Source: Psychroflexus sp.
Lineage (GTDB): Bacteria; Bacteroidota; Bacteroidia; Flavobacteriales; Flavobacteriaceae
Reading direction: 5' to 3'
DNA length: 14,419 bases
Assembly (NCBI GenBank): GCA_003565575.1
Contig: PXBV01000219.1
Coordinates: forward strand, 1 to 14,419
Positions within the stretch are counted from its first letter, which is position 1, and every line of letters begins with the position of its first letter. Below the pieces are notes generated by a model that did no database searches, was not told where the DNA came from, and saw only the letters and a list, made by a program, of their open reading frames with translations. This document shows positions 13,987 to 14,419 of the stretch, one piece after another. The translations under genes and the position numbers were made by a program.

Positions 13987-14419
13987 ATGTTTAAAGATAG
14001 GTATGATGTTATTGTAGTAGGAGCTGGGCACGCAGGGAGCGAAGCAGCAGCAGCGGCAGCAAATATGGGAAGTAGTACATTACTGGTGACTATGAATTTG
14101 CAAAACATTGCTCAAATGTCTTGCAATCCAGCAATGGGTGGAATTGCAAAAGGACAGATTTTAAGAGAAATTGATGCAATGGGCGGTTATAGCGGTTTGG
14201 TGTCTGATACGAGCGCAATACAATTCAAAATGTTGAACAAATCGAAGGGACCCGCTATGTGGAGCCCGAGGGTGCAAAGCGATAGAATGCTCTTCTCGCA
14301 GCACTGGAGGGAACGATTGGAGCAGACCAATAATCTAGATTTTTATCAAGAGATGGTTTCTGGTTTATTAATAAAAAACAATCAAGTAGAAGGGGTAAAA
14401 ACATCTTTAGGGTTAAAGA
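13987..14419 (+). CDS. mnmG: tRNA uridine-5-carboxymethylaminomethyl modification enzyme MnmG, N-terminal part
   Basis: The first 144 residues of MnmG (GidA), running off the window end. MnmG is the FAD-binding partner of MnmE; together they install the cmnm5 group on wobble uridine 34 of certain tRNAs. The start ATG 13987 lies 5 bp after the ybeY stop. The N-terminus YDVIVVGAGHAGSEAA is the FAD Rossmann motif (GxGxxG at residues 12-17). QMSCNPAMGGIAKGQILREI, DAMGG and KMLNKSKGPAMWSPRVQSDR follow, all hallmark MnmG segments. It is third in the DUF4175-ybeY-mnmG unit, an arrangement I recall from other flavobacteria. The rest of the roughly 620-residue protein lies outside the window. Confidence 0.96.
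   Translation, partial: MFKDRYDVIVVGAGHAGSEAAAAAANMGSSTLLVTMNLQNIAQMSCNPAMGGIAKGQILREIDAMGGYSGLVSDTSAIQFKMLNKSKGPAMWSPRVQSDRMLFSQHWRERLEQTNNLDFYQEMVSGLLIKNNQVEGVKTSLGLK

Noticed and set aside
13789..14031. Minus-strand 80-aa ORF across the ybeY-mnmG junction
   Set aside because: It is antisense to two well-supported genes, and the mnmG frame there has the FAD-binding motif.
1..14419. CRISPR array, tRNA/rRNA genes or complete insertion sequence
   Set aside because: I looked for regularly spaced repeats, tRNA-like cloverleaf ends near the synthetase genes and transposase frames, and saw none. The repeats near 3.1-4.4 kb are two or three unevenly spaced copies tied to peptide genes.

Overview
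The window looks like chromosomal DNA of a low-GC Bacteroidota, most likely a (marine) member of the Flavobacteriaceae. Evidence: a single-chain, eukaryote-like glycyl-tRNA synthetase, a DUF4175 protein next to ybeY and mnmG, a YtxH / small membrane protein cluster typical of flavobacteria, a Bacteroidota lipoprotein with an SbsA-type Ig-like domain, A/T-rich leaders in place of strong Shine-Dalgarno sites, and promoter-like TAnnTTTG boxes (the Bacteroidota -7 element).

Layout. (1) 1-281: C-terminal end of a nitrilase-family amidohydrolase, cut by the window edge. It converges on and overlaps a lipoprotein gene (268-1878, minus), which lies downstream of a comF-like gene (2020-2700, minus). 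(2) 2701-4467: an A/T-rich accessory island. It holds a Gly/Ala-rich peptide precursor with a double-glycine leader (3125-3316), a 131-aa two-helix membrane protein (3377-3772), a REP-like hairpin, a second precursor of the same family broken by one extra G (3997-4105), a 32-aa single-helix membrane peptide (4116-4214) and a strong terminator. A 57-bp upstream repeat of precursor 1 recurs at 4304-4359 without any precursor behind it, so the island looks like a decaying array of bacteriocin-type cassettes. (3) 4468-6006: glyS. (4) 6130-7077: three-gene cluster of YtxH protein, holin-like membrane protein and a small unknown protein, ended by a near-perfect 43-bp palindrome that probably terminates both strands. 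(5) 9705-7157, minus: gltX then an SPFH/band-7 protein. (6) 9848-10018, minus: a 56-aa membrane peptide. (7) 10216 to the end, plus: DUF4175 protein, ybeY (overlapping), and the start of mnmG. A perfect 18-bp palindrome matching the parS centromere consensus sits in the last codons of ybeY, which suggests that this stretch lies near oriC.

Most of the window is housekeeping (tRNA charging, rRNA maturation, tRNA wobble modification, envelope proteins). The unusual parts are the peptide island between comF and glyS, and the parS-like site embedded in ybeY. Several gene starts are corrected here: TTG starts at 1911, 3095, 4447, 10111 and 13547 are set aside for internal ATG codons, or in one case a possible ATT.
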